Shown here in pieces: positions 27,131 through 36,116 of a stretch of 45,237 nucleotides of DNA. Under the pieces are notes generated by a model. It saw only the letters and a program-made list of their open reading frames with translations. It made no database searches and was not told where the DNA came from. How positions within the stretch are numbered: the stretch's first letter is position 1; each line of letters begins with the position of its first letter. The DNA comes from Chitinophagaceae bacterium. GTDB taxonomy: Bacteria > Bacteroidota > Bacteroidia > Chitinophagales > Chitinophagaceae. The stretch covers positions 1 through 45,237 of the forward strand of contig JAFMJX010000002.1 of NCBI GenBank assembly GCA_017853235.1, given 5' to 3'. Made by a program: the position numbers and the translations under genes.

Positions 27131-29389
27131 TTAGTTTCCAACCACACTTAAAAATTTAATTCGCATGATTTTTAGTTGTTCCCAACTATAATCATTTTCG
27201 CTTAATTCTTGTTGCGCTATTTGCAAGGACGAAGTTTCACAAGTTCTAAAATATTCCAAAATATCAGCTTGGTCATATTCATCCAACCATTCATCAATGG
27301 CATAATCTAAATTTAATTTAGTGCCGCTTGCTGCGATGGTCTCCATTTCTTCTAGCAAAGCATCTAATCTTAAATCTTTGTTTTTCGCAATGGTTTCTAA
27401 AGGAATTTTTTTATCTACATTTTGAATGATGTAAATTTTATTGCTAGATTTATTCGCCACCGATTTCATGATAAAATCATCTGGCTTTTCAATGTTATTT
27501 TCGGTTACATATTTGTCAATTAGTGCTACAAAAGGTTTACCGTATTTTATAGCTTTACCTTTACTTACTCCTTGACAACGATCCAACTCCTCCAATTTGG
27601 TAGGATATAAAGTTGCCATATCCTGCAATGAGTTTTCTAAAAAAATAACGAAAGGAGGAAGCCCTATTTTTTTTGCTTCTTTTTGACGAAGCTCTTTCAG
27701 CATTTCAAAAAGTGTTTCATCGGCTGCAGCGCCCACATTAGCTTCGGTTTCTGCATCCTCATCATCCATGTTAGTGTCGTCAAACACATTGTTTAAGGTA
27801 ATTTTAAAGCCAGCAGGTTTTTTCAAAAATTTTTGTCCTTTAGGCGTCACTTTTAATAAACCATATTCTTCAATATCCTTTTGAATCATTTGTTCAAGCA
27901 TTGCTTGACGTATCAAACTATTCCAAAATAAATTATCCTGTTCTTTGCCAATTCCAAATACATTTAATTTTTCATGACGATACAATCCAATTTGTGGAGT
28001 GAATTCGCCTGTTATGATTTGTACAACATATTCTGCAACAAAACGCTCATCCAATGCTTGTATGACTTGAAGCAATTGGACTAATTGAGTTTTTGCCTCT
28101 AGTTTTTCCTTAGGATGTAAACAGTTATCACAATTGCCGCAATTTTTATCGGCCCAATCTTCTCCAAAATAATGTAATAAACTACGACGACGACACACCC
28201 CACTTTCGGCAAAAGCTACTGTTTCATCAATTAACTGTGCCCCTACTTCACGTTCACTTAATGGTTTATCTCTTAAGAAATGTTCCAGCTTTGCTACATC
28301 CGTATGTGAGTAGTATAAAATGCAGTTGCCTTCTAACCCATCACGACCAGCTCTTCCAGTTTCTTGATAATAATTTTCAATAGACTTGGGGATATTATAA
28401 TGAATGACAAAACGAATATCAGGTTTATCAATACCCATTCCAAAAGCAATAGTAGCAACAATGACCTGCACGTCTTCATTTAAAAATTGATCCTGTCTAT
28501 CGGCACGCAATTTTTGATCCAAGCCTGCATGGTATGCCACTGCTTTAATATTGTTTGCCATTAATAATTCAGCTAACTCTTCGGTGGTTTTGCGATTTAA
28601 GGTGTAAATAATTCCGCTCTTGCCTTTGTGTTGTGAAATATATTTGACAATATGTTTAACCGTAACTTCTTTTTTTGTTTTGGGCTGTACTTCGTAATAT
28701 AAATTTGCACGATTAAAAGAAGAAATTAAAACTTCAGGATTACGTAATGCTAAATTTTTTACAATATCACTTTGCACTTTAGGTGTCGCAGTAGCAGTCA
28801 ATGCGATGATGGGAGCTTTGTCGTTAATTTCTTCCATCATTTCCTTTAACCTTCTGTATTCAGGTCTAAAATCATGTCCCCATTCAGAAATACAATGTGC
28901 TTCATCCACCGCAAAAAATGATACTTGTAAGTCACTAAAAAAATCTAAGTTTTCTTGTTTGGTTAAAGTTTCGGGAGCGACATATAATAATTTGGTTTTA
29001 CCACTTAATAAATCCGCTTTTACTTCCTTGATTTGACCCTTATTTAAAGATGAGTTTAAAAAGTGAGCGACATCATCTTTTTCACTATACCCTCTCACCA
29101 AATCAACCTGATTTTTCATTAAAGCAATTAAAGGAGACACCACAATAGCACAACCAGGTAAGACCAAAGCAGGCAACTGATAACATAAGCTTTTGCCGCC
29201 CCCTGTAGGCATGATGACAAAAGTATCACGACCACTCATAATAGACATGATGGCTTTTTCCTGAGTACCTTTAAACTCGGAAAAACCAAAATGTTGCTCT
29301 AAAGCTTTCACCAAGGCAGCCTTATCCAAAGAAGAATCCTTGGAAGGTGTTTTGGGGGGTTTAGAAGTGGTTTTTTTACTCGTTGCCAT
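27131..29389 (-). CDS. recQ: ATP-dependent DNA helicase RecQ
   Basis: 3'-5' DNA helicase for recombination and fork repair. After a Lys/Ser/Thr-rich tail (1-25), Walker A is PTGGGKSLCYQLPA (61-74), Walker B DEAHCISEWGHDFRPEYRRL (162-181), then motif IV-VI blocks AFGMGIDKPDIRFVIHYNIPKS and YYQETGRAGRDG. The zinc-binding cysteines lie in CRRRSLLHYFGEDWADKNCG and NCDNCLHP. A winged helix and an HRDC domain (about 560-640) follow, then a C-terminal helical region with a second RQC-like segment. 752 residues is typical for Bacteroidota RecQ. Confidence 0.97.
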   Translation of the reverse strand: MATSKKTTSKPPKTPSKDSSLDKAALVKALEQHFGFSEFKGTQEKAIMSIMSGRDTFVIMPTGGGKSLCYQLPALVLPGCAIVVSPLIALMKNQVDLVRGYSEKDDVAHFLNSSLNKGQIKEVKADLLSGKTKLLYVAPETLTKQENLDFFSDLQVSFFAVDEAHCISEWGHDFRPEYRRLKEMMEEINDKAPIIALTATATPKVQSDIVKNLALRNPEVLISSFNRANLYYEVQPKTKKEVTVKHIVKYISQHKGKSGIIYTLNRKTTEELAELLMANNIKAVAYHAGLDQKLRADRQDQFLNEDVQVIVATIAFGMGIDKPDIRFVIHYNIPKSIENYYQETGRAGRDGLEGNCILYYSHTDVAKLEHFLRDKPLSEREVGAQLIDETVAFAESGVCRRRSLLHYFGEDWADKNCGNCDNCLHPKEKLEAKTQLVQLLQVIQALDERFVAEYVVQIITGEFTPQIGLYRHEKLNVFGIGKEQDNLFWNSLIRQAMLEQMIQKDIEEYGLLKVTPKGQKFLKKPAGFKITLNNVFDDTNMDDEDAETEANVGAAADETLFEMLKELRQKEAKKIGLPPFVIFLENSLQDMATLYPTKLEELDRCQGVSKGKAIKYGKPFVALIDKYVTENNIEKPDDFIMKSVANKSSNKIYIIQNVDKKIPLETIAKNKDLRLDALLEEMETIAASGTKLNLDYAIDEWLDEYDQADILEYFRTCETSSLQIAQQELSENDYSWEQLKIMRIKFLSVVGN

Positions 29390-29516
29390 TATAAAATACT
29401 TAAAATCAATCGTTTCTGTTTTACCGGGTCTATTAAGTTAACGAAAATACGCTATGATTTGTTCAATTTTGAGCCCTTTTTTTTGAAACTACTAATTTTT
29501 GGCATTTTATTAAAAA

Positions 29517-29549
29517 TTGAGGTGTAAAGTAGATGAAACGTTAACTTTG
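29517..29549 (+). promoter_or_regulatory. kpsF promoter
   Basis: TTG (29517-29519), 22 bases, TAACTTTG (29542-29549): both Bacteroidota promoter elements match exactly with allowed spacing. Transcription should start near 29554-29556, about 20 bases before the ATG. Confidence 0.7.
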
Positions 29550-29552
29550 CTG

Positions 29553-29566
29553 CTCCCGAAAGGGAG
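29553..29566 (+). promoter_or_regulatory. GNRA-capped stem-loop at the 5' end of the kpsF message
   Basis: CTCCC-GAAA-GGGAG: a 5-bp perfect stem with a GNRA tetraloop, unusually GC-rich for the surroundings. It begins at the predicted transcription start and ends eight bases before the ATG, so it could stabilise the transcript end or affect initiation. There is no T-run, so it is not a terminator. Confidence 0.55.
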
Positions 29567-29573
29567 TCCTTAA

Positions 29574-30551
29574 ATGGCGTCAATGACAAATAACATAAAT
29601 ATTTTATCAGTCGCAAAAAAGGCATTGGCCATGGAGGCCACAGCCATTCAGGAATTGGAGCCTTTTATAGATGCCTCCTTTGTGCAAATAGTGGAAGCCA
29701 TCCATGCCAATACAGGTCGTTTAGTGATTAGTGGGATTGGGAAAAGTGCCATCATAGCTCAAAAAATAGTCGCTACTTTAAATTCAACAGGTAGTGCTGC
29801 TATTTACTTACACGCAGCGGATGCTATTCATGGTGATTCAGGAATGATTCACCCGCAGGATATGGTGATGGTGATTAGTAAAAGTGGAGAAAGTCCTGAA
29901 ATCAAAAATTTAGTACAGCTCATACAACAATTTGGCAATCCTATCATTGGGATGGTGGGCAATACGAATAGTTACTTAGCGCAACATGCTCATCATGTTA
30001 TTAATACCACTGTTACGCAAGAGGCTTGCTTGAACAATTTAGCACCTACTTCATCTACCACTGCACAAATGGTGATGGGAGATTTATTGGCGATATGCCT
30101 GATGGAATTAAATCAATTTGATGCCACGAATTTTGCAAAATTTCATCCTGGTGGTAATTTAGGAAAACGACTTACTTTAACTGCAGGAAACATTGCTCAA
30201 GTAAATGCAAAACCATCTGTACATAAAAACACCTCTATAAAAGAAGTCATCATAGACATTTCAAAAGGCAGATTGGGTGCGACGGTGGTGACAGATGAGC
30301 AATCAAATGTATTAGGTATCATTACAGATGGAGACATTCGAAGAATGCTTGAACAACATAATTCTATTCAAGATTTAAAAGCAGAAGATATTTATCATAC
30401 CAACTCCATTACTATAGCCCCCCATGCATTAGCAATAGAAGCTTTAAACTTGATGGAACAAAAAGACATCAGCCAACTCATAGTTGCAGAAGGTCAAAAG
30501 TACATAGGTATGATTCATATCCATGATTTAATGAAAGAAGGGATTTTATAA
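29574..30551 (+). CDS. kpsF: D-arabinose-5-phosphate isomerase (KpsF/GutQ family)
   Basis: Interconverts ribulose-5-phosphate and arabinose-5-phosphate, the first step to Kdo for lipopolysaccharide. The SIS sugar-isomerase domain (about 35-170) has the family blocks SGIGKSAIIAQKIVATLNSTG, HAADAIHGDSGMI and ISKSGESPE; the segment KFHPGGNLGKRLTL leads into two CBS domains (about 205-325; IITDGDIRRML, MEQKDISQLIV). Start chosen at 29574; an ATG three codons on is also possible. It heads a plus-strand group with manC (24-base gap). No kdsB or kdsC is in this window. Confidence 0.95.
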   Translation: MASMTNNINILSVAKKALAMEATAIQELEPFIDASFVQIVEAIHANTGRLVISGIGKSAIIAQKIVATLNSTGSAAIYLHAADAIHGDSGMIHPQDMVMVISKSGESPEIKNLVQLIQQFGNPIIGMVGNTNSYLAQHAHHVINTTVTQEACLNNLAPTSSTTAQMVMGDLLAICLMELNQFDATNFAKFHPGGNLGKRLTLTAGNIAQVNAKPSVHKNTSIKEVIIDISKGRLGATVVTDEQSNVLGIITDGDIRRMLEQHNSIQDLKAEDIYHTNSITIAPHALAIEALNLMEQKDISQLIVAEGQKYIGMIHIHDLMKEGIL

Positions 30552-30575
30552 AAATAAAAAACAAGTAAAGTTGTT

Positions 30576-31661
30576 ATGCAGCATAAACATCATTACGTAG
30601 CCATCATGGCGGGAGGAATTGGGAGTAGATTTTGGCCAATGAGTCGCACTTCTTATCCAAAACAATTTTTAGACGTTTTAAATACTGGGAAAACACTCAT
30701 TCAATGGACCTTTGACAGATACGCAAAATTTATTCCTACAGAAAACATATTCATTGTCACTTCAGAAGAATATGTAGATATTGTCAAACAACAATTACCA
30801 CAAATTCCAGTTCAAAATATTTTAGCAGAGCCAAGTAAAAAAAATACAGCACCTTGTATTGCTTATATTTCTTTTAAGTTAGCACAACTGGATCCTGAAG
30901 CAACTTTTATTGTAGCTCCTAGCGATCATTTAATTTTAGAAGAAGCTAATTTTGAAAAAATTACTATACAAGCACTTGACTTTGTAAACAATATTAAAGC
31001 ATTAGTAACATTAGGTATTAAACCCACACATCCCAACACCGGATATGGTTACATTCAATTTGAAGGTTTAGAAGTAGCAAATGGAGTTTATAAAGTAAAA
31101 ACATTTACTGAAAAACCAACTTTAGAAATTGCAGAGTCCTTTTTATCCAGTGGAGACTTTTTATGGAATGCAGGTATTTTTGCTTGGAAAGTGTCTACCA
31201 TATTAGCTGCTTTTGAAAAATATCAGCCTGAGATGTATGAATTGTTTGATCAAGAAAAAAACGCATTCAATACGGATCAAGAACATAAAGCAATTCAAAA
31301 AATTTATCCTCAGTGTACCAATGTTTCTATTGACATTGCCATTATGGAAAAAGCATCCAATGTGTTTGTCATTCCATCAAGTTTTGGTTGGAGTGATTTA
31401 GGAACCTGGAATAGTGCCTATGACAATATGGAAAAAGATTATTTTGGAAACGCTGTAGCTTCGGATAATGTCATTGTCATTGATGCCACTAAATGTATGG
31501 TGAATGCTCCTAAGGATAAATTAGTGGTTTTACAAGGATTAGATGATTTTATTATAGTGGATACGAAGGATGTTTTACTTATTTGTAGTAAGGAAAAAGA
31601 ACAATCCATTAAAGAATATGTAGCAGAGGTGAAGAGACATAAGGGAGACAAATACATCTAA
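30576..31661 (+). CDS. manC: Mannose-1-phosphate guanylyltransferase
   Basis: Makes GDP-mannose from mannose-1-phosphate and GTP for glycan synthesis. The nucleotidyltransferase signature is MAGGIGSRFWPMSRTSYPKQFLDV (from residue 11); later VAPSDHLI (metal-binding Asp), PTHPNTGYGYIQF, FTEKPTLEIAESFLSSGDFLWNAGIFAW and FGWSDLGTWNS follow in the standard order. 361 residues matches the short, single-function type without the phosphomannose isomerase domain. It is in the same direction as kpsF, and both feed surface polysaccharide or LPS synthesis. Confidence 0.96.
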   Translation: MQHKHHYVAIMAGGIGSRFWPMSRTSYPKQFLDVLNTGKTLIQWTFDRYAKFIPTENIFIVTSEEYVDIVKQQLPQIPVQNILAEPSKKNTAPCIAYISFKLAQLDPEATFIVAPSDHLILEEANFEKITIQALDFVNNIKALVTLGIKPTHPNTGYGYIQFEGLEVANGVYKVKTFTEKPTLEIAESFLSSGDFLWNAGIFAWKVSTILAAFEKYQPEMYELFDQEKNAFNTDQEHKAIQKIYPQCTNVSIDIAIMEKASNVFVIPSSFGWSDLGTWNSAYDNMEKDYFGNAVASDNVIVIDATKCMVNAPKDKLVVLQGLDDFIIVDTKDVLLICSKEKEQSIKEYVAEVKRHKGDKYI

Positions 31662-31724
31662 GGTTTGGGTAAATATCCTATCTTAGATAACATCAATCAA
31701 ATTGCACAGTTAAATTACCCCTAA

Positions 31725-32792
31725 ATGGCAACTATTATTAGCGGAACAGGAAGTTACATTCCAAATATTGTTATTACCAATGAATCATTTATTGACCATA
31801 CTTTTTATGGTGAAGATGGCCAATTAATTGCCACCCCCAATGCCGAGATAGTAGAGAAATTCAAAGACATTACAGGGATTTACGAAAGAAGATACGCCCC
31901 TGAAAATTTAAACACTTCCGAATTAGCCACCAAAGCGGCGGAATTGGCAATTCAAGATGCAGGCATTGATCCTGAAACCATCGATCAAATCATATTTGCG
32001 CATAATTTTGGAAACGTCATTCAAGGAACGATACAAACAGATACTATTCCTGCTTTAGCATCCCGTGTGAAACATCAATTAGGAATAAAAAATCCAAATT
32101 GTGTGGCTTATGATATTTTATTTGGTTGTCCAGGATGGATACAAGGAGTGATTCAAGCTGATTCTTTTATCAAATCGGGTATGGCCAAAAGATGTTTGGT
32201 TATAGGGGCCGAAACTTTAAGCCGAGTTGTAGACGCACACGATCGTGATAGTATGATATTTAGTGATGGAGCAGGTGCATGCATTGTGGAAGAAGCCCCT
32301 GCAGGATCCCAGAGCGGAATTTTAGCAGCCAGTGTTCAAAGCCATTGTGTGGATGAAACTTATTATTTATACTTAGGAAAGTCCTATCATCCTGATGGTG
32401 AAGAAGATACTAGATATATTAAAATGAAAGGTCGTAAAGTATATGAATACGCTATTAAAAACGTACCCATTGCTATGAAAGAATGTATTGAGAAAGCTGG
32501 CGTAGATATACATGATGTAAAAAAATTCTTCTTGCATCAAGCCAATGAAAAAATGGATGAAGGATTTATAAAAGCACTTTATAAGTTATACCATATTCGA
32601 ACTGCACCAGAACATATTATGCCAATGAGCATTCATGAATTAGGGAATAGTTCGGTTGCTACAATTCCAACTTTATATGATATGGTGAAAAAAGGTAAAT
32701 ACAAGGAGCATGTATTACACCAAGGAGATGTTGTTATTTTCGCTTCTGTTGGAGCAGGAATGAATATAAATGCAATTTGTTATAGAGTATAA
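31725..32792 (+). CDS. 3-oxoacyl-ACP synthase III family protein (FabH-like)
   Basis: Thiolase-fold condensing enzyme. The Cys-His-Asn triad is intact: C135 (DILFGCPGWIQG), H271 (FFLHQANEKM) and N308 (ELGNSSVATIPTL), and the C-terminus has GAGMNINAICYRV. At 355 residues it is about 20-30 longer than housekeeping FabH, with an insert near 20-45. In Bacteroidota such longer KAS III proteins coexist with a standard FabH, so this may start a special lipid or aryl-polyene-type product instead of bulk fatty acids; that is inference. It follows manC by 63 bases and its stop is six bases from that of purF. Confidence 0.88.
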   Translation: MATIISGTGSYIPNIVITNESFIDHTFYGEDGQLIATPNAEIVEKFKDITGIYERRYAPENLNTSELATKAAELAIQDAGIDPETIDQIIFAHNFGNVIQGTIQTDTIPALASRVKHQLGIKNPNCVAYDILFGCPGWIQGVIQADSFIKSGMAKRCLVIGAETLSRVVDAHDRDSMIFSDGAGACIVEEAPAGSQSGILAASVQSHCVDETYYLYLGKSYHPDGEEDTRYIKMKGRKVYEYAIKNVPIAMKECIEKAGVDIHDVKKFFLHQANEKMDEGFIKALYKLYHIRTAPEHIMPMSIHELGNSSVATIPTLYDMVKKGKYKEHVLHQGDVVIFASVGAGMNINAICYRV

Positions 32793-32798
32793 CGAGCA

Positions 32799-34646
32799 TT
32801 AATAGCCTCTTACATTTTTACCTTCTATATAGTTTACAAAAGCTTTATTGCAAACTTTGTTACCCCCTGGTGTAGGGTAATTACCAGTGAAATACCAATC
32901 GCCTGTATTAGTGGGACAACACTCATGTAAATCTTCTATGGTCTGATAAATTACTTCCACAGGAATGGTTGAATTTTCGGGCGTAATTAATGCTGCAATT
33001 TTATCTGAAATTTCTTCAGGTGTAAAAGGCTTATATAATTGACGTACTACATTTTCGGTATGCAACTCACCTGCAGCATCTAATTGTTTTATTCTTTGAT
33101 AGGTTTCATCAATGACGTTTTCCATGCCTTTTTCTTTTAATAAAGCTATGGCAGCACGAAAAGCAATAAAATCACCCATTTTACTCATATCTATTCCATA
33201 ACAATCAGGATATCTAATTTGTGGTGCAGATGATACTACAATAATTTTTTTAGGAGAAAGTCTTGACAACATTCTAATAATACTTTCCTTAAGGGTAGTG
33301 CCACGAACAATACTATCATCAATAACAACTAAAGTGTCTTCATCCTTACGAACAGTACCATAAGTTATATCGTAAACATGTTGCACCATTTCGTTGCGAT
33401 TTGCATCCTCGGTGATAAAGGTTCTTAATTTAACATCCTTAATGGCAATCTTTTCTTGTCTTATTTTACGATTTACCATTTGTTCCAACTTCTCCTCATC
33501 AATATCATTTCCCCAACTTAAAATTCTTTCTACCTTAATTTTATTCAAGTATTCTTCCATTCCTTTTACCAATCCAAAAAATGCTACTTCAGCAGTATTA
33601 GGAATGTAGGAGAAGATGGTATTTTTTAAATCTTTTTCTATGCGATCCAATACACGAACGCTTAAATGGTTGCCTAGAGCAATACGTTCGCGATAAATTT
33701 TTTCATCACTGCCTCTTGAAAAATAAATACGCTCAAAAGAACATGCTCTTCTTTCTTTAGGTGCTATAATTTGTTCCACACTATATTTACCAGTATCGTC
33801 CACTACTAAAGCGCAGCCTGGCATTAATTCCAACACTTCATTTTCGGCCACATTAAAAGTTGTTCTAATAGCAGCGCGTTCACTAGCTGCAACTATCACT
33901 TCATCATCAATGTAATAATATGCAGGGCGAATTCCATTAGCATCACGCATAATAAAACTATACCCATTACCTACTAAGCCGCCCACTGTGAAACCTCCAT
34001 CAAATAATGGTACCGCTTTTTTAAGCACATTAATGATATTGGGATTATTGGGGTTTAATTTTTCTTCTTCCTCCAAAAAATAGTGAACTACTTCCATCAT
34101 CGCAGCCAAATCACTTTCTTTTTCAAAAGTGCCAGGTTGCATATTAATATGTTGATATAGCTCGTCGGTATTGACTAAATTAAAATTACCCGCTAATGCT
34201 AAATTTTTTCCAGGGACCAAATTGCGTTTGATAAAAGGATGACAAAATTCAACATTATTTTTACCCTGGGTACCATAACGTAAATGTCCTAATAAAATTT
34301 CCCCCATAAAAGGCAAATGACCTTTCATTAAACCTGGATGCTTGGAAATATCTGGCTGAAATTTTTCCAACTCTTGAATTTCTAATCCAATTTTGTAAAA
34401 TAAATCGGCAATAGGTTGTTGTGCATTACTACGAAGTCGATATAAAAAAGGATTACCTGGTTCGATGTTTAATTTTAAAGTGGCTAATCCTGCTCCATCC
34501 TGCCCACGATTATGTTGTTTTTCCATTAACAAGTATAATTTGTTAAGGCCGTAGGTTACTGATCCTCTTTTTTGAAGATAATAAGAAAGTGGTTTTCTTA
34601 AACGAATGTAAGCAAGGCCACATTCGTGTTTGATGTCATCGCTCAT
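32799..34646 (-). CDS. purF: Amidophosphoribosyltransferase, long Bacteroidota type
   Basis: Glutamine-dependent transferase that opens purine synthesis (PRPP to phosphoribosylamine). Class II glutaminase domain: the nucleophile appears to be C9 (HECGLAYIRL), implying removal of eight residues, with EKQHNRGQDGAG (42-53), HLRYGTQGKN and GNFNLVN as partner blocks. The phosphoribosyltransferase domain has the PRPP motif VVIDDSIVRGTTL (440-452) and SSAPQIRYPDCYGIDM. At 615 residues it exceeds E. coli PurF (505): a central insert near 320-425 and a C-terminal tail ending in TGDWYFTGNYPTPGGNKVCN. Nine bases after surA, so probably co-transcribed. Confidence 0.95.
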   Translation of the reverse strand: MSDDIKHECGLAYIRLRKPLSYYLQKRGSVTYGLNKLYLLMEKQHNRGQDGAGLATLKLNIEPGNPFLYRLRSNAQQPIADLFYKIGLEIQELEKFQPDISKHPGLMKGHLPFMGEILLGHLRYGTQGKNNVEFCHPFIKRNLVPGKNLALAGNFNLVNTDELYQHINMQPGTFEKESDLAAMMEVVHYFLEEEEKLNPNNPNIINVLKKAVPLFDGGFTVGGLVGNGYSFIMRDANGIRPAYYYIDDEVIVAASERAAIRTTFNVAENEVLELMPGCALVVDDTGKYSVEQIIAPKERRACSFERIYFSRGSDEKIYRERIALGNHLSVRVLDRIEKDLKNTIFSYIPNTAEVAFFGLVKGMEEYLNKIKVERILSWGNDIDEEKLEQMVNRKIRQEKIAIKDVKLRTFITEDANRNEMVQHVYDITYGTVRKDEDTLVVIDDSIVRGTTLKESIIRMLSRLSPKKIIVVSSAPQIRYPDCYGIDMSKMGDFIAFRAAIALLKEKGMENVIDETYQRIKQLDAAGELHTENVVRQLYKPFTPEEISDKIAALITPENSTIPVEVIYQTIEDLHECCPTNTGDWYFTGNYPTPGGNKVCNKAFVNYIEGKNVRGY

Positions 34647-34655
34647 GATGGAGTA

Positions 34656-36050
34656 TTAATACACTTTTTCGGTAACTATTGCGTCAGCTGCTTTTTTCCA
34701 ATCAGTCAATTCCACACATCCATTATATTCTGGATCTACGAAAATATAATAATTGGGAATATGCTCCTTAAACCAGCTTTCTAATTGTTTCGTCTTTTTT
34801 TCCTCTAAGGCTCTTTGTGAGACACGATTGTAGTCTTCTTTCAAATTTTCCTTATGAGGTTCGGTTCTTTCTTTGAAATAAATGATACGAACAGTTTTAC
34901 GACCGCGATCATCATTGTATACTTGAGGACTTGAAATTTCACCTGGTTTTAAATTTTTCATTAAAACCACCATATCCTTATCCAATTGATCAATGTTTAC
35001 ATAACTAGATCCATCTGCTCCTGTAATAGAACCACCGCTAAACTTGCTGGCATCGTCATCGCTATATTTATTAACTGCTTCTCCAAAAGACATTTTATTG
35101 GCAAGTACTTCCTTACGAATGCTATCTAATAAATGTTTGGTGTCATTAATTTCATCGTTGGTGATAGGTGGAATTCTTAAGATATGTTTAACCACTGCAT
35201 CATCACCCGAACGTGATACTAATTGGATAATATGATACCCAAATTTAGATTTAATAGGTGCCGAAATTTGACCTTCTTTTAAACGGAATGAACCCGCCAT
35301 AAATGCAGGATCCCAAGTTTTTTCGTTTCTGTTGATATTAAATTGACCTAGGTTTTCTTTAGCACTTGGATCCTCTGAATATAATTTTACCAATTGATCA
35401 AACTTATTAATGCCTGTTTCAATTTGATGACGATAATCCATTAATTGCTTGATGACATATTCTTCAATGTCTCGATTTGCTTTGGGATGTATTATAATTT
35501 CGGCAATGTTTACTTCGCTTTCATATAAAGGCAAGCTGTCTTTAGGAATTTTGTTATAAAAGGCACGCACTTCAAAAGGAGTAATCTTTACTTTATCTAC
35601 AATTTTGGATTGCATTTCTGCAGCCAACTTTTGCTCTTTAATCATTGTACGGAAATCTTCCTTCAATTGTTGAATACTACGACCCGCTACTTCTTCTAAC
35701 ACTTCTTTAGATCCAAATTGTTGTAAAAAACTTCTAATACGCGTATCAATTGCATTTTCAACTTCTTCTTCGGTTACTAAAATGGAATCCTTTTCGGCTT
35801 GTAAAACCAAGGCCTTACGGATCATTTGTTGTTCCACAACTTGGCATAAGGTGGGTAAAGTGACATTTTCTTGGCCTTGCGCTTGTCTTTTTAAATCTAA
35901 CAGGGCATTCTCTACATCCGATTTTAAAATAAATTTATCTCCAACGGTACCCACAATTTTGTCGGCTAATACTTTTTTTGTTTGCGCTATCGAACTTATA
36001 GATAAGCCTACAAAAAGAAAACAAACAACAAGTTTAACTAGTTTCATCAA
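34656..36050 (-). CDS. surA: Periplasmic peptidylprolyl isomerase/chaperone, SurA type
   Basis: Exported folding factor for outer-membrane proteins. The signal peptide (about 1-22, ending SISSIAQ) is followed by a SurA-like N-terminal helical domain (about 25-165; DKIVGTVGDKFILKSDVENAL), then two parvulin (rotamase) domains: about 175-280 (EVNIAEIIIHP...SEDPSAKENLGQF...FGYHIIQLVSR) and about 283-395 (VKHILRIPP...YSDDDASKFSGGSI). The second has the GG and late phenylalanine blocks weakly, so activity may be limited. 464 residues. It lies between infB and purF in one direction, with a candidate promoter in its 66-base upstream gap. Confidence 0.92.
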   Translation of the reverse strand: MMKLVKLVVCFLFVGLSISSIAQTKKVLADKIVGTVGDKFILKSDVENALLDLKRQAQGQENVTLPTLCQVVEQQMIRKALVLQAEKDSILVTEEEVENAIDTRIRSFLQQFGSKEVLEEVAGRSIQQLKEDFRTMIKEQKLAAEMQSKIVDKVKITPFEVRAFYNKIPKDSLPLYESEVNIAEIIIHPKANRDIEEYVIKQLMDYRHQIETGINKFDQLVKLYSEDPSAKENLGQFNINRNEKTWDPAFMAGSFRLKEGQISAPIKSKFGYHIIQLVSRSGDDAVVKHILRIPPITNDEINDTKHLLDSIRKEVLANKMSFGEAVNKYSDDDASKFSGGSITGADGSSYVNIDQLDKDMVVLMKNLKPGEISSPQVYNDDRGRKTVRIIYFKERTEPHKENLKEDYNRVSQRALEEKKTKQLESWFKEHIPNYYIFVDPEYNGCVELTDWKKAADAIVTEKVY

Positions 36051-36066
36051 TATTTTTATTAATGTT

Positions 36067-36103
36067 CAAAGGTCTGATAGATGGGTGGTATACCCAACTA
36101 TCA
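36067..36103 (-). promoter_or_regulatory. Candidate surA promoter overlapping a hairpin
   Basis: A TTG (in AGTTGGG) lies 20 bases before GACCTTTG (36067-36074 on the plus numbering), five of six of the -7 consensus. The same stretch folds as TGATAG-T-TGGGT / ACCCA-T-CTATCA (36075-36103) around 5 bases and includes the palindrome GGTATACC. No T-run follows, so it is not a terminator of infB. Confidence 0.4.
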
Positions 36104-36116
36104 AATCTTAATTATT

